Shown here piece after piece: positions 28,929 to 37,831 of a stretch of DNA of 64,000 bases. The notes beneath the pieces are model-generated. The model was not told the origin of the DNA. It saw only the letters and a list, made by a program, of their open reading frames with translations, and made no database searches. Both the position numbers and the translations under genes were made by a program. The stretch is from an uncultured Erysipelotrichaceae bacterium (lineage in GTDB: Bacteria > Bacillota_I > Bacilli_A > RFN20 > CAG-826), in contig OMWW01000001.1 of the NCBI GenBank assembly GCA_900314865.1, positions 65,457 through 129,456 of the forward strand, given 5' to 3'. Position 1 is the stretch's first letter; each line of letters opens with the position of its first letter.

Positions 28929-30305
28929 TTATTCGACAATTTTTCTTTCCAAGTCTGCGATTGCGTCTTGAAGTTGTTTGTTAGTTTTCAACTCTTTATC
29001 CACCTTGGTTAATGCATTCATTACAGTTGTGTGATCTTTACCGCCAAACATTTCGCCAATTTTCTTTAGTGGAACATCAAGGTGTTTTCTAATCAAATAC
29101 ATAGCGATGTGACGAGCCAAAACGATTTGCCCAATTCTATCCTTCCCTGTGATTTGTGAAGGTGTCAAATTGTAGTAGTCTGCAACGACATTTACGATCT
29201 TTTGTTCGCTTAATTGAGTAGCGATTTGATTGCCGCCTCTAATTGAACTCACAGCCTTAATTGCAACGTCCATTGTAATCTTTTCTTCATCTAATAAATT
29301 GAGGCACGAGAATGTCAAAGCGTTGAGTGCTCCTTCAAGTTCTCTGACGTTGCGAGAAAATTTTTCTGCGAGAAAATATAGGACATTTGCGTCAAATTTT
29401 TCAACTTTTAGGCCAGAATCGCTAATTTTTTGTTTGAGAATTTCGACACATGTATCGATATCTGGGTCACCAATTTTGACGGTTAATCCTTGAGTGAATC
29501 TTGTGACTAGTCTATCCTCTAAACCCTTGAGCTCGTTTGGTTGTCTATCTGAGGTAATGATAACTCTCTTTCCTCTATTGATGAGGTCTTGATAGATATA
29601 GAAAAACATCTCTTCAGTTTTAACCTTCTCTGCTAAAAATTGAACATCATCAAAAAGTAATATATCGACATCCTTAAAAACATTTTTGAGAGCCCTCGAA
29701 TCCTTTTCAGCTTTCATTATTTTGATGAACTCTTCAACAAAGTCGTAGGCATTGATATAAATGATTTTGGCGTCTGGTAATCTATTCTCTTTAATGTCAT
29801 TTCCAATCGCGTGGAGAAGGTGAGTTTTACCTAAACCGGAATTTGAATAGATAAAAAGTGGATTAAATAAGGTTCCACCATTTTTAGCAACGTATAATGC
29901 TGCTTTATGAGCGTCTTTATTAAATTCACCAACAACAAAGTTAGAGAATTTGAGCTCTGGATTAATAGAAGAGTTTTCAAAATAGTCACTTTTCTTTTTC
30001 TCGGTGACCACTTTTGGACTATCTTCTTTTCTTTTTTGTTCTAAATCACTTTCAGTGATAAATTCAAGCTCATAATCATCATCCTGAATGTCATTTAAGC
30101 ATCCAATGATTAAATCGTAATATTTGGAAGGGACAACAACTTTACTAACTTGGTCATGGACAACAACAATTAATTTATTTCCTTGGCGATCATAAATATA
30201 TGAATTCGCAAAGAATGTATCGTATGAATGGGCGTCAGTTCTTTCTTTGATTAATTTTAAGACGTTAGCCCATAATTTTGTCATTTCTGTAACAGTTGTC
30301 ACCAT
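28929..30305 (-). CDS. dnaA: Chromosomal replication initiator DnaA
   Basis: AAA+ protein that binds DnaA boxes and opens the origin. 458 residues. Domain I is at 1-85, a charged linker at 90-120, and the AAA+ domain has Walker A NSGLGKTHLLHAIG, Walker B LLFDDVQFL and the sensor region VITSDRQPNELKGLEDRL. Domain IV ends with the DNA-binding signature GGKDHTTVMNAL. GGAGGGGG upstream of ATG 30305. Lies between the two origin halves. Confidence 0.99.
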   Translation of the reverse strand: MVTTVTEMTKLWANVLKLIKERTDAHSYDTFFANSYIYDRQGNKLIVVVHDQVSKVVVPSKYYDLIIGCLNDIQDDDYELEFITESDLEQKRKEDSPKVVTEKKKSDYFENSSINPELKFSNFVVGEFNKDAHKAALYVAKNGGTLFNPLFIYSNSGLGKTHLLHAIGNDIKENRLPDAKIIYINAYDFVEEFIKIMKAEKDSRALKNVFKDVDILLFDDVQFLAEKVKTEEMFFYIYQDLINRGKRVIITSDRQPNELKGLEDRLVTRFTQGLTVKIGDPDIDTCVEILKQKISDSGLKVEKFDANVLYFLAEKFSRNVRELEGALNALTFSCLNLLDEEKITMDVAIKAVSSIRGGNQIATQLSEQKIVNVVADYYNLTPSQITGKDRIGQIVLARHIAMYLIRKHLDVPLKKIGEMFGGKDHTTVMNALTKVDKELKTNKQLQDAIADLERKIVE

Positions 30306-30384
30306 AACATTTCCCCCTCCACAGTGTGAGAAAATTATACTTTAACCACGCGCGTTTTTTAATAACAAAATAGAACAAAATTAG

Positions 30385-30650
30385 TTTTCCACATATTCTT
30401 TATGGGAATATTTTTATATATATACTAGAAGCTGAGTTTTCCACAATTTTTGAATGTGGATAAAATGTGGAAATTATGTGGAAAATGTGAAAAAAAGTGG
30501 ATAACTAAAAATGTAGTTTAACGTAAATTATAAGAATGAGCTTTGCTCATTCATATTATCCTACTTTTTGTTTTTTGATAACCATTATTTCTTGTGGATA
30601 ACTATTTTTAGGTCAATGTGGATAATTTTTAACTTTTCCAGTTATGCACA
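30385..30650. other. oriC1: oriC, main DnaA-box cluster
   Basis: The 463 bases between dnaA and rpmH hold no gene but many DnaA boxes. Exact TGTGGATAA is at 30455, 30593 and 30617. Near matches are TTTTCCACA at 30385 and 30437, TGTGGAAAT at 30466, TGTGGAAAA at 30477, AGTGGATAA at 30496, and TTATGCACA at 30642. An AT-only tract, 30409-30424, is the likeliest unwinding element on this side. Genes on both sides are read away from this point, fitting bidirectional replication. Confidence 0.93.
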
Positions 30651-30705
30651 TTCCTGATGTGCGTTTATTTTAATATCACGAACGAGGGTGTGCGCACATA
30701 TTTCT

Positions 30706-30735
30706 TTGACAACCATTTATAAATACATTTATAAT
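30706..30735 (+). promoter_or_regulatory. rpmH promoter
   Basis: Perfect TTGACA (30706-30711) and TATAAT (30730-30735) with an 18-base spacer, 33 bases before rpmH. Confidence 0.88.
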
Positions 30736-30768
30736 CTTTATTGCGTAAAAATTGGAGGAATACGTATC

Positions 30769-30903
30769 ATGAAAAGAACATATCAACCAAGTAAAGTGAA
30801 ACACGCTCACAAGGCTGGCTTCAGAGCCAGAATGAAATCTGCTAACGGAAGAAACGTTTTAGCAAGAAGAAGAGCAAAAGGCCGTAAACATTTAACTGCC
30901 TAA
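30769..30903 (+). CDS. rpmH: Ribosomal protein bL34
   Basis: 44-residue protein of the large ribosomal subunit: [20 protein letters not shown], then [17 protein letters not shown] 30769 has GGAGG 9 bases upstream; the open frame extends to 30688 but that region is the promoter. First gene of the rpmH-rnpA-yidC-jag operon. Confidence 0.99.
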   Translation: MKRTYQPSKVKHAHKAGFRARMKSANGRNVLARRRAKGRKHLTA

Positions 30904-30945
30904 TTATTTTTTAATTACTCACTTTATCTATTTGAGGGTTTTTGA

Positions 30946-31281
30946 ATGAAAGTTATTAATCGTATTAAAAGAAACGAAGAGTTTGCAAACACGGTTAAAA
31001 AAGGTAGAGCCCTCAAAGAGACCCCCTATATAGTTCATTTCCTACCTAATGAACTCTCTGTTTGCCGAGTAGGGTTAAGTGTCTCAAAACGAATTGGTAA
31101 CGCTGTTATGCGTAACTGCATCAAAAGACAAACACGAGCTATGTGTGACTCGTTAATCGATTATTCATCTCACACAATCGATGTTGTGATCGTTATCAAG
31201 GAAGAATTTTTGAATTCTGATTTCGAAAGCAACAAAAAAGTACTTAACAAATTGTTAAGTAAGATAGGAATTACTAAATGA
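30946..31281 (+). CDS. rnpA: Ribonuclease P protein component
   Basis: Protein subunit of RNase P, which matures the 5' ends of tRNAs. 111 residues. The family motif is RVGLSVSKRIGNAVMRNCIKR. Its stop overlaps the yidC start as ATGA. The RNase P RNA gene itself is not seen in the window. Confidence 0.97.
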   Translation: MKVINRIKRNEEFANTVKKGRALKETPYIVHFLPNELSVCRVGLSVSKRIGNAVMRNCIKRQTRAMCDSLIDYSSHTIDVVIVIKEEFLNSDFESNKKVLNKLLSKIGITK

Positions 31282-32840
31282 AAAAAGGAACAAAAATTGG
31301 TCTAGGTGCTACGCTCCTATTAGGTGTAGTTGCTTTAACCAGCTGTACTCAATCTTTCTGTTCTCCTGTCGACACTGCCCGCATTATGTATGCGTTTGCT
31401 CCTGGTATTACATACTATGAAGCAGACACAACTGCCGCAGACATCACCTTTACTCGTGGTGAATACACTGTCACCGTTAAGAGTTGTAAACCTGTTGTTG
31501 CTCAATGGAATACTGACACCAGATGTTATCACTTTTTAGATGAATCTAAAGGTCAATATAACCGTTTAGCAGTTTTAAATGATGTCATCTCATCAACTAG
31601 AGATGCTGGAAAATCATCAGTTGATGGCAATTCTTATGAATACTTCAGTAAACTTGACAATTATTTGTTAGAAGAAATCCTCTTCTATCACGCTCAAACT
31701 ATTGATAACAAGAATTACACAATTGATATTGCTGATGACGCCAATGGTGAAAAGAGTGAAGCTCATGCTCAATTCGATAGAATTGTTGAAAAATATAGCT
31801 TCTTAAAATACATCTCTGGTGAAAACGGATCAATGTGGGACAATTTTGATAAGCTTGATGCCAAAGTTAGAAAAGAAGTTGAATCTGAAAAATGTCCAAA
31901 ATATGATTTCATCGCTAACTACACTGCCACAGTTTATTCAAAAGCAAGTGTCTACCGTACATGTTTAACAACCAAAGAAGACAAATATGGTTCTTATGGT
32001 TACAGCACAGAAGGCGTTTATATTAACGCTAAGAGTTGGGGATATGCATGGTCCAAAGGTTTCTTTGAAGGCTTACTTGTCTGGCCAATGGGCTGGTTAA
32101 TCGATTGCATCGTTAACGGCTTTAGAGGTGTTGCCTCTTCTGGATGGAGTGCTTTCTGGGGAATCGTTTTCGTCACCCTCATCGTTCGTTCATTAATGCT
32201 TTTAGCAACATTCAAACAAACTAAGAGCAGTGCGAAGATGACAGAACTTCAACCTGAAATTCAAAAGATTCAGAACAAATATCCGAACGCAAATAGTTCG
32301 ATGGTCGAAAAACAACGTATGGCGGAAGAGATGAACCGCTTATACAAGAAGAACAAAGTTAATCCATTTATGGCGTTAATCATAATGGTTGTCCAGTTCC
32401 CTGTCTTTATTTGTGTTTGGGGCGCTTTAAGTGGTGCTAGTGCTATTACTAACGGAACACTTTTAGGCATGAGACTTGATTTGGGTATCAAAGATATTCT
32501 CTTTGTTGGTTCCAATTGGAACGCTGCTGGAGGATATGCTGCGGTTACTGCTTTCATTCTCTTTATTTTGATGGCAGGATCACAAACCATCGCTATGCTA
32601 TTACCTCAATGGATTCAAAAATCCAAAGCTAAGAAAGTTGCTAAACTTGGAAAGAATCCAGCTCAATCATCTCAAAATAAAACTATGAAGATCTTCACAT
32701 ATGTGATGCTTGCCTTAATTATCTTCATGGGCTTTTCACTCGTAAGTGCTATGGGTATTTACTGGTTTGTTGGAGCGGTTTTCTCAATCGCACAAACACT
32801 TATTACTCAACTCGTTATGAAGAAAAGTACTAAGAAATAA
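31278..32840 (+). CDS. yidC: Membrane protein insertase YidC (Oxa1 family, lipoprotein form)
   Basis: Inserts and folds inner-membrane proteins, alone or with Sec. 520 residues. The signal peptide ends with the lipobox LTSC (Cys23). A long extracellular region runs to about residue 255, longer than in Bacillus SpoIIIJ. The Oxa1 core has helices at about 275-312, 360-385, 418-440 and 475-512, including FWGIVFVTLIVRSLML, NPFMALIIMVVQFPVF and the C-terminal WFVGAVFSIAQTLI. ATG overlaps rnpA by 4 bases. Positive C-terminal tail KKSTKK. Confidence 0.95.
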   Translation: MKKGTKIGLGATLLLGVVALTSCTQSFCSPVDTARIMYAFAPGITYYEADTTAADITFTRGEYTVTVKSCKPVVAQWNTDTRCYHFLDESKGQYNRLAVLNDVISSTRDAGKSSVDGNSYEYFSKLDNYLLEEILFYHAQTIDNKNYTIDIADDANGEKSEAHAQFDRIVEKYSFLKYISGENGSMWDNFDKLDAKVRKEVESEKCPKYDFIANYTATVYSKASVYRTCLTTKEDKYGSYGYSTEGVYINAKSWGYAWSKGFFEGLLVWPMGWLIDCIVNGFRGVASSGWSAFWGIVFVTLIVRSLMLLATFKQTKSSAKMTELQPEIQKIQNKYPNANSSMVEKQRMAEEMNRLYKKNKVNPFMALIIMVVQFPVFICVWGALSGASAITNGTLLGMRLDLGIKDILFVGSNWNAAGGYAAVTAFILFILMAGSQTIAMLLPQWIQKSKAKKVAKLGKNPAQSSQNKTMKIFTYVMLALIIFMGFSLVSAMGIYWFVGAVFSIAQTLITQLVMKKSTKK

Positions 32841-32854
32841 GGAGTTTATATTTT

Positions 32855-33478
32855 ATGGAAATATACACAGGAAAAAATGTTGAAGAAGCTCTTGAAAAAG
32901 CTTCCAAAGATACCGGTGTTGCTGTTGATGATTTAATTTATCTTGATACCGGTAAAACTGTTGGCTTATTTTCCAAAAAAGTTCAAATCGAAGTATATGA
33001 TTTATCTGATATTATCAGATACGCTGAAGATTATCTTCTCAATGCGACTGATGCATTAGGTATTGAAAGCTCAGTTAAATCCAAACTCGATGACGATATT
33101 ATTCGTATCACTTTAGATAGCACTCATAATCCAATTTTAATTGGAAAGAATGGTGTTACTCTACAAGCGTTAAATGAACTTGTGAAATTAGCCACAAATA
33201 ATCACTTCCACAGAAGATTTAGAATCTTACTTGATATCAATGGTTATAAGGATAACAAGTATTCTAAACTTGAAAGACTTGCTAGAAAGACTGCTAAAGA
33301 TGTTCAAAGAAGTAAAACAACTTACACCTTTGATCCAATGCCAGCGGATGAAAGAAGAGCTATCCATAATGCATTAAATGGATGGAGAAATATTAAGACC
33401 GAATCCACCGGAGAAGGAAGTCATAGACAAGTCCAAATTATCTACGTTGAAACAAAAGATAATAAAGTAGAAGAATAA
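32855..33478 (+). CDS. jag: RNA-binding protein Jag/KhpB
   Basis: 207 residues in three parts: Jag N-terminal domain (1-50, containing GKTVGLFSKKVQIE), KH domain (about 75-145, with IGKNGVTLQALNELV) and R3H domain (145-207, with RRAIHNAL and GEGSHRQVQI). Binds RNA and affects cell division and envelope genes in Gram-positives. AAGGAG lies upstream of ATG 32855. It follows yidC as in most Firmicutes and is closed by a terminator. Confidence 0.95.
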   Translation: MEIYTGKNVEEALEKASKDTGVAVDDLIYLDTGKTVGLFSKKVQIEVYDLSDIIRYAEDYLLNATDALGIESSVKSKLDDDIIRITLDSTHNPILIGKNGVTLQALNELVKLATNNHFHRRFRILLDINGYKDNKYSKLERLARKTAKDVQRSKTTYTFDPMPADERRAIHNALNGWRNIKTESTGEGSHRQVQIIYVETKDNKVEE

Positions 33479-33484
33479 CTAAAT

Positions 33485-33504
33485 GCACCCTTTGGGTGCT
33501 TTTT
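33485..33504 (+). terminator. Terminator between jag and mnmE
   Basis: GCACCC (33485-33490), loop TTT, GGGTGC (33494-33499), then TTTTT, placed directly before the AGGAGA ribosome site of mnmE. It may act as a partial terminator, since no clear promoter for mnmE lies between. Confidence 0.85.
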
Positions 33505-33518
33505 AGGAGAAACATTAA

Positions 33519-34847
33519 ATGTTAGAAACAATTGTCGCTCTTGCAACTGCCCCACTTAAAAGCGCTCTCCATATCATTCGTGTATCTGGAGAGGATGCTT
33601 TTGATATTGTTTCTAAATGTTTTTCAAAAGATATTAGGAAAATTGATAAACGCACTCTCTTAGTGGGAAAAATAGTAAATAATGAACAAGTTATTGATGA
33701 AGTAGTGCTCGCTATTTATAAAGGACCAAAATCTTTTACAGGAGAAGATCTTGTTGAGATTATTTGTCACGGATCATTACTCATCACTAATGAAATCATT
33801 GAACTATTACTTTCTAAAGGGGCTAGACTCGCCACTAATGGAGAATATTCCTCTCGAGCGTTTTTAAATAATCGCATTGATTTAATTCAAGCTGAAGCAA
33901 TTAATGATGTTATTAATGCGACCACTAAAGAAGCAAAAGAATTATCGATGTTATCTTTAAAAGGCGACACATCTAAGTTAATTGTTCCTATTAGAGAAAG
34001 AATCGCTGATGTTCTATCTTTGATAGAAGTAAATATTGATTATCCAGAATATGAAGATATTGAAGTCGCTAATAAAGAGCATGTTATCTCCTTAGTGGAT
34101 GAACTTATTCCTACTATTGATAAACTCGTTAACGAAGGTGAAAAGGGCCTTATTATCAAAGAAGGAATTAAAGTTGCTTTAGTGGGTAAACCAAATGTTG
34201 GTAAATCATCTTTACTAAACGCTTTGATTGGGGAAAATAAAGCGATTGTTACCGATATAGCGGGTACTACTAGAGATATTGTTGAAGGTGAAATCAACCT
34301 TAATGGAGTGGTGTTACACCTTTTAGACACTGCTGGTATTAGAGATGTTGATGATAAAGTTGAATCCATAGGTGTTAATAAATCAAAAGATGCGATTAAA
34401 GACGCTGATCTAGTAATCGTACTTTTAGATGCTTCAAACGAATTAGATGAACAAGATAAAGAAATCTTGGATTTAGTGAAGGATGTTCCTCATATCATTG
34501 TTTATAACAAAACCGATAAAGGAAATAAGCATTCTTCCCAAGGAATATGTATCTCAGCACTTAATAATGACATAAAGCCATTAAAAGATGCGATATATGA
34601 AAGATTGGGTTTAAAAGAAGATACCTATAAAACCCCATCCTTAAATAATGTCAGACAATTAGGTTTACTTAAAAACGTGAAAGAAAGCCTCTTAAAAGCG
34701 AAAGAAGACGCTTATAATGACTTACCAATTGATCTTGTAAGTGTATCTCTTCATGATGCTTATAACGCTGTACTTGAGATTTTAGGGGAATACAATCAAC
34801 GTGACATTTCAAAAGAAATCTTCTCACGTTTCTGCGTTGGAAAATAA
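33519..34847 (+). CDS. mnmE: tRNA modification GTPase MnmE
   Basis: With MnmG installs the carboxymethylaminomethyl group on wobble U34. 442 residues. G motifs are GKPNVGKSSLLNAL (G1), GTTRD (G2), DTAGIRD (G3) and NKTD (G4); the C-terminal FCVGK carries the catalytic C-x-G-K. MnmG, often adjacent in this gene order, is absent here. AGGAG upstream of ATG. tatD follows 2 bases after the stop. Confidence 0.98.
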   Translation: MLETIVALATAPLKSALHIIRVSGEDAFDIVSKCFSKDIRKIDKRTLLVGKIVNNEQVIDEVVLAIYKGPKSFTGEDLVEIICHGSLLITNEIIELLLSKGARLATNGEYSSRAFLNNRIDLIQAEAINDVINATTKEAKELSMLSLKGDTSKLIVPIRERIADVLSLIEVNIDYPEYEDIEVANKEHVISLVDELIPTIDKLVNEGEKGLIIKEGIKVALVGKPNVGKSSLLNALIGENKAIVTDIAGTTRDIVEGEINLNGVVLHLLDTAGIRDVDDKVESIGVNKSKDAIKDADLVIVLLDASNELDEQDKEILDLVKDVPHIIVYNKTDKGNKHSSQGICISALNNDIKPLKDAIYERLGLKEDTYKTPSLNNVRQLGLLKNVKESLLKAKEDAYNDLPIDLVSVSLHDAYNAVLEILGEYNQRDISKEIFSRFCVGK

Positions 34848-34849
34848 AA

Positions 34850-35623
34850 ATGATATTTGACACTCATTGCCATTTAAATGATGAGAATCTTTATCCACGC
34901 ATCGATGAAGTAATTGAAGATGCGAAAAAAACTGGGGTAAAGAAATTTTTGGTTGTCGGATACGATGGCCCAAGTTCAGAACTTGCAGTAAAAATCGCTA
35001 ATAAGTATGAAGAGTGTTACGCTGCTATTGGTTATCATCCAACTGAAATATACAAAGTAAGTGATGAAGAATATCAAAAAACAATGTCCTTAATATCTAA
35101 TAAAAAAGTAGTGGCTATTGGTGAAATAGGTCTCGATTATCATTGGATTAAAGACGTAGAACAAAGAGAAGAACAAAAAAGATGGTTTATCAAACAAATT
35201 GAATTCGCTAACGAACATCATCTTCCTATATCTATACATAATAGAGAGAGCACAGAAGACTGCGTTGCTATTTTAAAAGAACACAAACCTTTATATGGTG
35301 GAATAATGCACTGTTATTCTGGAAGTGTTGAAACCATGAAAGAAGTAATTAAGCTTGGCCTACACATTGCTTTAGGTGGAACAGTCACTTTTACAAATGC
35401 AAAGACCCCTAAAGAAGTAGCGGAAGAAGTACCACTAGAAAGTTTAGTGATTGAAACTGATTCACCATATTTAACTCCTCATCCACACAGAGGAGAAAAG
35501 AACGAACCAAAATATATTTGCCTTGTTTTAGATGAAATTGCTCGTTTAAAAGACATGTCGAAAAAGCATCTTGAAGATGTAATTTATAAGAATTCTTGTA
35601 AGGTGTTTAACATCGATGAATAA
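34850..35623 (+). CDS. tatD: TatD family metal-dependent DNase
   Basis: TIM-barrel hydrolase, 257 residues. Metal ligands are in DTHCHLND, GEIGLDYHW, SIHNRES, MHCYSG and ETDSPYL, all intact. Proposed to act in DNA repair or degradation. Overlaps rnmV by 8 bases, so tatD-rnmV-rsmA are translationally linked, a standard Firmicute arrangement. Confidence 0.95.
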   Translation: MIFDTHCHLNDENLYPRIDEVIEDAKKTGVKKFLVVGYDGPSSELAVKIANKYEECYAAIGYHPTEIYKVSDEEYQKTMSLISNKKVVAIGEIGLDYHWIKDVEQREEQKRWFIKQIEFANEHHLPISIHNRESTEDCVAILKEHKPLYGGIMHCYSGSVETMKEVIKLGLHIALGGTVTFTNAKTPKEVAEEVPLESLVIETDSPYLTPHPHRGEKNEPKYICLVLDEIARLKDMSKKHLEDVIYKNSCKVFNIDE

Positions 35624-36146
35624 AATTAAAATTGATGGCGTTCTCATTGTTGAAGGCAAAGCAGATGTAAGTTATTTATCTAGCTTTATTGATTCATATT
35701 TTTTTACCACTAATGGATATGATTTAGATAAACAAAAAATCACTTTCTTAAAGGAAGCGAGCAAAGTAAATAAGCTTATAATTTTCACAGATTCAGACGA
35801 TGCTGGAGAAGTGATTAGAAATAGACTAAAAAAAGAAATTAAACCTATTTTTGAGGCAAAAAGTAGTGGAAAATCACGAAAAAATTACAAAAAAACTGGT
35901 GTAGCTGAGCAGACAAAAGAGTCAGTGTTAGAAGCATTAAAAGATTATGTTTCTAATAACGATATACTGAGGTATGATTATCATCTTATTGACCTAGTGT
36001 CGTTAAGCGATGATCCTACAAACAAAAAAGAGAAATTGATTAAAAAATATAGGTTAATAGATGGTAACATCAAGTCTCTTGAAAGCCAATTGAACATTTT
36101 AAAGATTTTACCTAAAGAAATAGAGGAGTTATTAAGTGGAAATTAA
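35616..36146 (+). CDS. rnmV: Ribonuclease M5
   Basis: TOPRIM nuclease trimming the 5S rRNA precursor. 176 residues, close to Bacillus RnmV. The TOPRIM Glu is in LIVEGKADV and the acidic pair in FTDSDDAGEVIRNRLK. The more usual TDPDFPG form is replaced by TDSDDAG, which keeps both Asp. Overlaps tatD upstream and rsmA downstream. Confidence 0.93.
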   Translation: MNKIKIDGVLIVEGKADVSYLSSFIDSYFFTTNGYDLDKQKITFLKEASKVNKLIIFTDSDDAGEVIRNRLKKEIKPIFEAKSSGKSRKNYKKTGVAEQTKESVLEALKDYVSNNDILRYDYHLIDLVSLSDDPTNKKEKLIKKYRLIDGNIKSLESQLNILKILPKEIEELLSGN

Positions 36147-36942
36147 TCGCTCAAATATAAATGAGTTAGTAAACAAGTGTAATGTCCGACCAGACAAAGA
36201 TTATGGTCAGAATTTTCTTGTGGAGCCTCTCATTTCAGAACGCATTGTTAATCTTCTTGATCTCCAAAACGAAGATAAAGTACTTGAGATTGGTCCAGGC
36301 TTAGGTTCTTTAACTCATTTCTTGGTGGGCAAGTGTAATTTAGATGTCTGTGATATTGATAGTAGAATGATCGATTTCCTCAAAATCTTCTATAAAGATG
36401 ACATTAACTACATTCTTGATGATGTAAGAAAGATTGATGTATCAGATTACGATAAAGTAATTGGTAATCTTCCTTATAACATCACAACCGAGTTAGTGAC
36501 ATTTCTACTTATCAACGCGACAAAGGCAAAACGTTTAGTGCTCATGTGTCAAAGTGAAGCGTTTAATAGATTTTTTGATACTGAAGGTGAGAACTATGGA
36601 CCACTAAGTGTGTTGTTGCATTTGCTTGGTAATAGTAAGAAGATTTTGACCGTTAAACCTGGTAGCTTCTATCCTGCTCCTATGTGTAATTCGTGTGTAT
36701 TTGTTTTTGATTATGCACCGATTGTCGATAGAAAGACCGCGTTATGTGTGTACAGGATGTGTAAATCGTTGTTCTTAAATAGAAGAAAAACGATTTATAA
36801 TAACCTAAAAAACACTTATAGCGATGTAAATTTGATCAATAAAGTCCTTGATGAATTAAAAATTGGCGCTAATAAAAGACCAGAAAATATCAGTCCAAAA
36901 GAATATTTGGAAATGTATCAATTATTTAATGAAAATAAATAA
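36136..36942 (+). CDS. rsmA: 16S rRNA dimethyladenosine transferase RsmA (KsgA)
   Basis: Dimethylates two adjacent adenines in helix 45 of 16S rRNA. 268 residues. DYGQNFLVEP, the SAM loop VLEIGPGLGSLT, and the catalytic NLPYNI are present. The start is GTG 36136, supported by GAGGAG 8 bases upstream and overlapping rnmV by 11 bases. The C-terminal small domain ends SPKEYLEMYQ. Confidence 0.97.
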   Translation: MEINRSNINELVNKCNVRPDKDYGQNFLVEPLISERIVNLLDLQNEDKVLEIGPGLGSLTHFLVGKCNLDVCDIDSRMIDFLKIFYKDDINYILDDVRKIDVSDYDKVIGNLPYNITTELVTFLLINATKAKRLVLMCQSEAFNRFFDTEGENYGPLSVLLHLLGNSKKILTVKPGSFYPAPMCNSCVFVFDYAPIVDRKTALCVYRMCKSLFLNRRKTIYNNLKNTYSDVNLINKVLDELKIGANKRPENISPKEYLEMYQLFNENK

Positions 36943-36964
36943 TATATAATGTAGGTGAGTAATT

Positions 36965-37819
36965 ATGGCAAGATCAGTTAAAAGCTTTGCGAAAATCAAC
37001 ATTTCTCTTGATGTAGTTTCAAAAAGAAACGATGGATATCATGAACTAGATTCCATCATGCTTCCTATTGAATTACACGATTCAATTATTATTGAGCAAC
37101 TTAAAAAAAGCAGTGATAACTTTGTTACTGTTGATGATTTTTCAAATGGTTTAGTCCACTATAACCTTGCTACAAGTGCTATTGAAGCTTTATCAAAGAA
37201 ATATGGCTTTAATACTAAGTTTAGAGTCTTTATTCATAAGAACATCCCAATGCAAGCCGGTTTAGGCGGAGGTAGTAGTAACGCTGCGTTCACTATGAAG
37301 GCAGTTAATGAAATGCTTAAATTAGGCGCTAGCGAAGAAGAATTGATCGAGCTAGCTACTCCTTTAGGAGCAGATATTCCATTTTTCATCCACTGTGCTC
37401 CTTCTAGATGCAATGGTATTGGAGAAAAACTCCATCCAATCGAAGTTAAGAACACATATTATGTGCTTTTAGTTAAGCCAAATGTTGGCTGTTCCACTAA
37501 AGAAGTATTCGCTATCGCGGATTCACTCCCATACAAACACGTTGATACAGAAAATGTCTTAAAAGCGCTAAGAGAAGGCGATGATGAATTACTTGCTAAC
37601 TCAATTGGCAATTCACTTGAAGAAGCTGCAACAAAGTTGGTTCCTGAAATAGCGCAAATCAAACAAACATTAAAAGATAGAGGATTCAAAATCGTATTGA
37701 TGTCTGGTTCTGGATCCACTGTATTCGCTCTTTCCACTGATTCTTCTTTAATGAAGAAAGTCGCAAGAGAATTAGAAGACCATTATTTTGTCTGTATGAC
37801 AAAAATCATAAATAAGTAA
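36965..37819 (+). CDS. ispE: 4-diphosphocytidyl-2-C-methyl-D-erythritol kinase
   Basis: GHMP kinase of the non-mevalonate (MEP) isoprenoid pathway. 284 residues. SFAKINISLDV at the N-terminus, the ATP loop PMQAGLGGGSSNAAF and the C-terminal MSGSGSTVFAL are the family motifs. Implies the host makes isoprenoids through MEP. GGTGAG lies upstream of the ATG. Confidence 0.96.
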   Translation: MARSVKSFAKINISLDVVSKRNDGYHELDSIMLPIELHDSIIIEQLKKSSDNFVTVDDFSNGLVHYNLATSAIEALSKKYGFNTKFRVFIHKNIPMQAGLGGGSSNAAFTMKAVNEMLKLGASEEELIELATPLGADIPFFIHCAPSRCNGIGEKLHPIEVKNTYYVLLVKPNVGCSTKEVFAIADSLPYKHVDTENVLKALREGDDELLANSIGNSLEEAATKLVPEIAQIKQTLKDRGFKIVLMSGSGSTVFALSTDSSLMKKVARELEDHYFVCMTKIINK

Positions 37820-37831
37820 GGAGAAAAGAAA

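Noticed and set aside
30689-30698. TGTGCGCACA palindrome before rpmH
   Set aside because: Ten bases only, single copy; likely chance or part of the origin flank, with nothing to assign.
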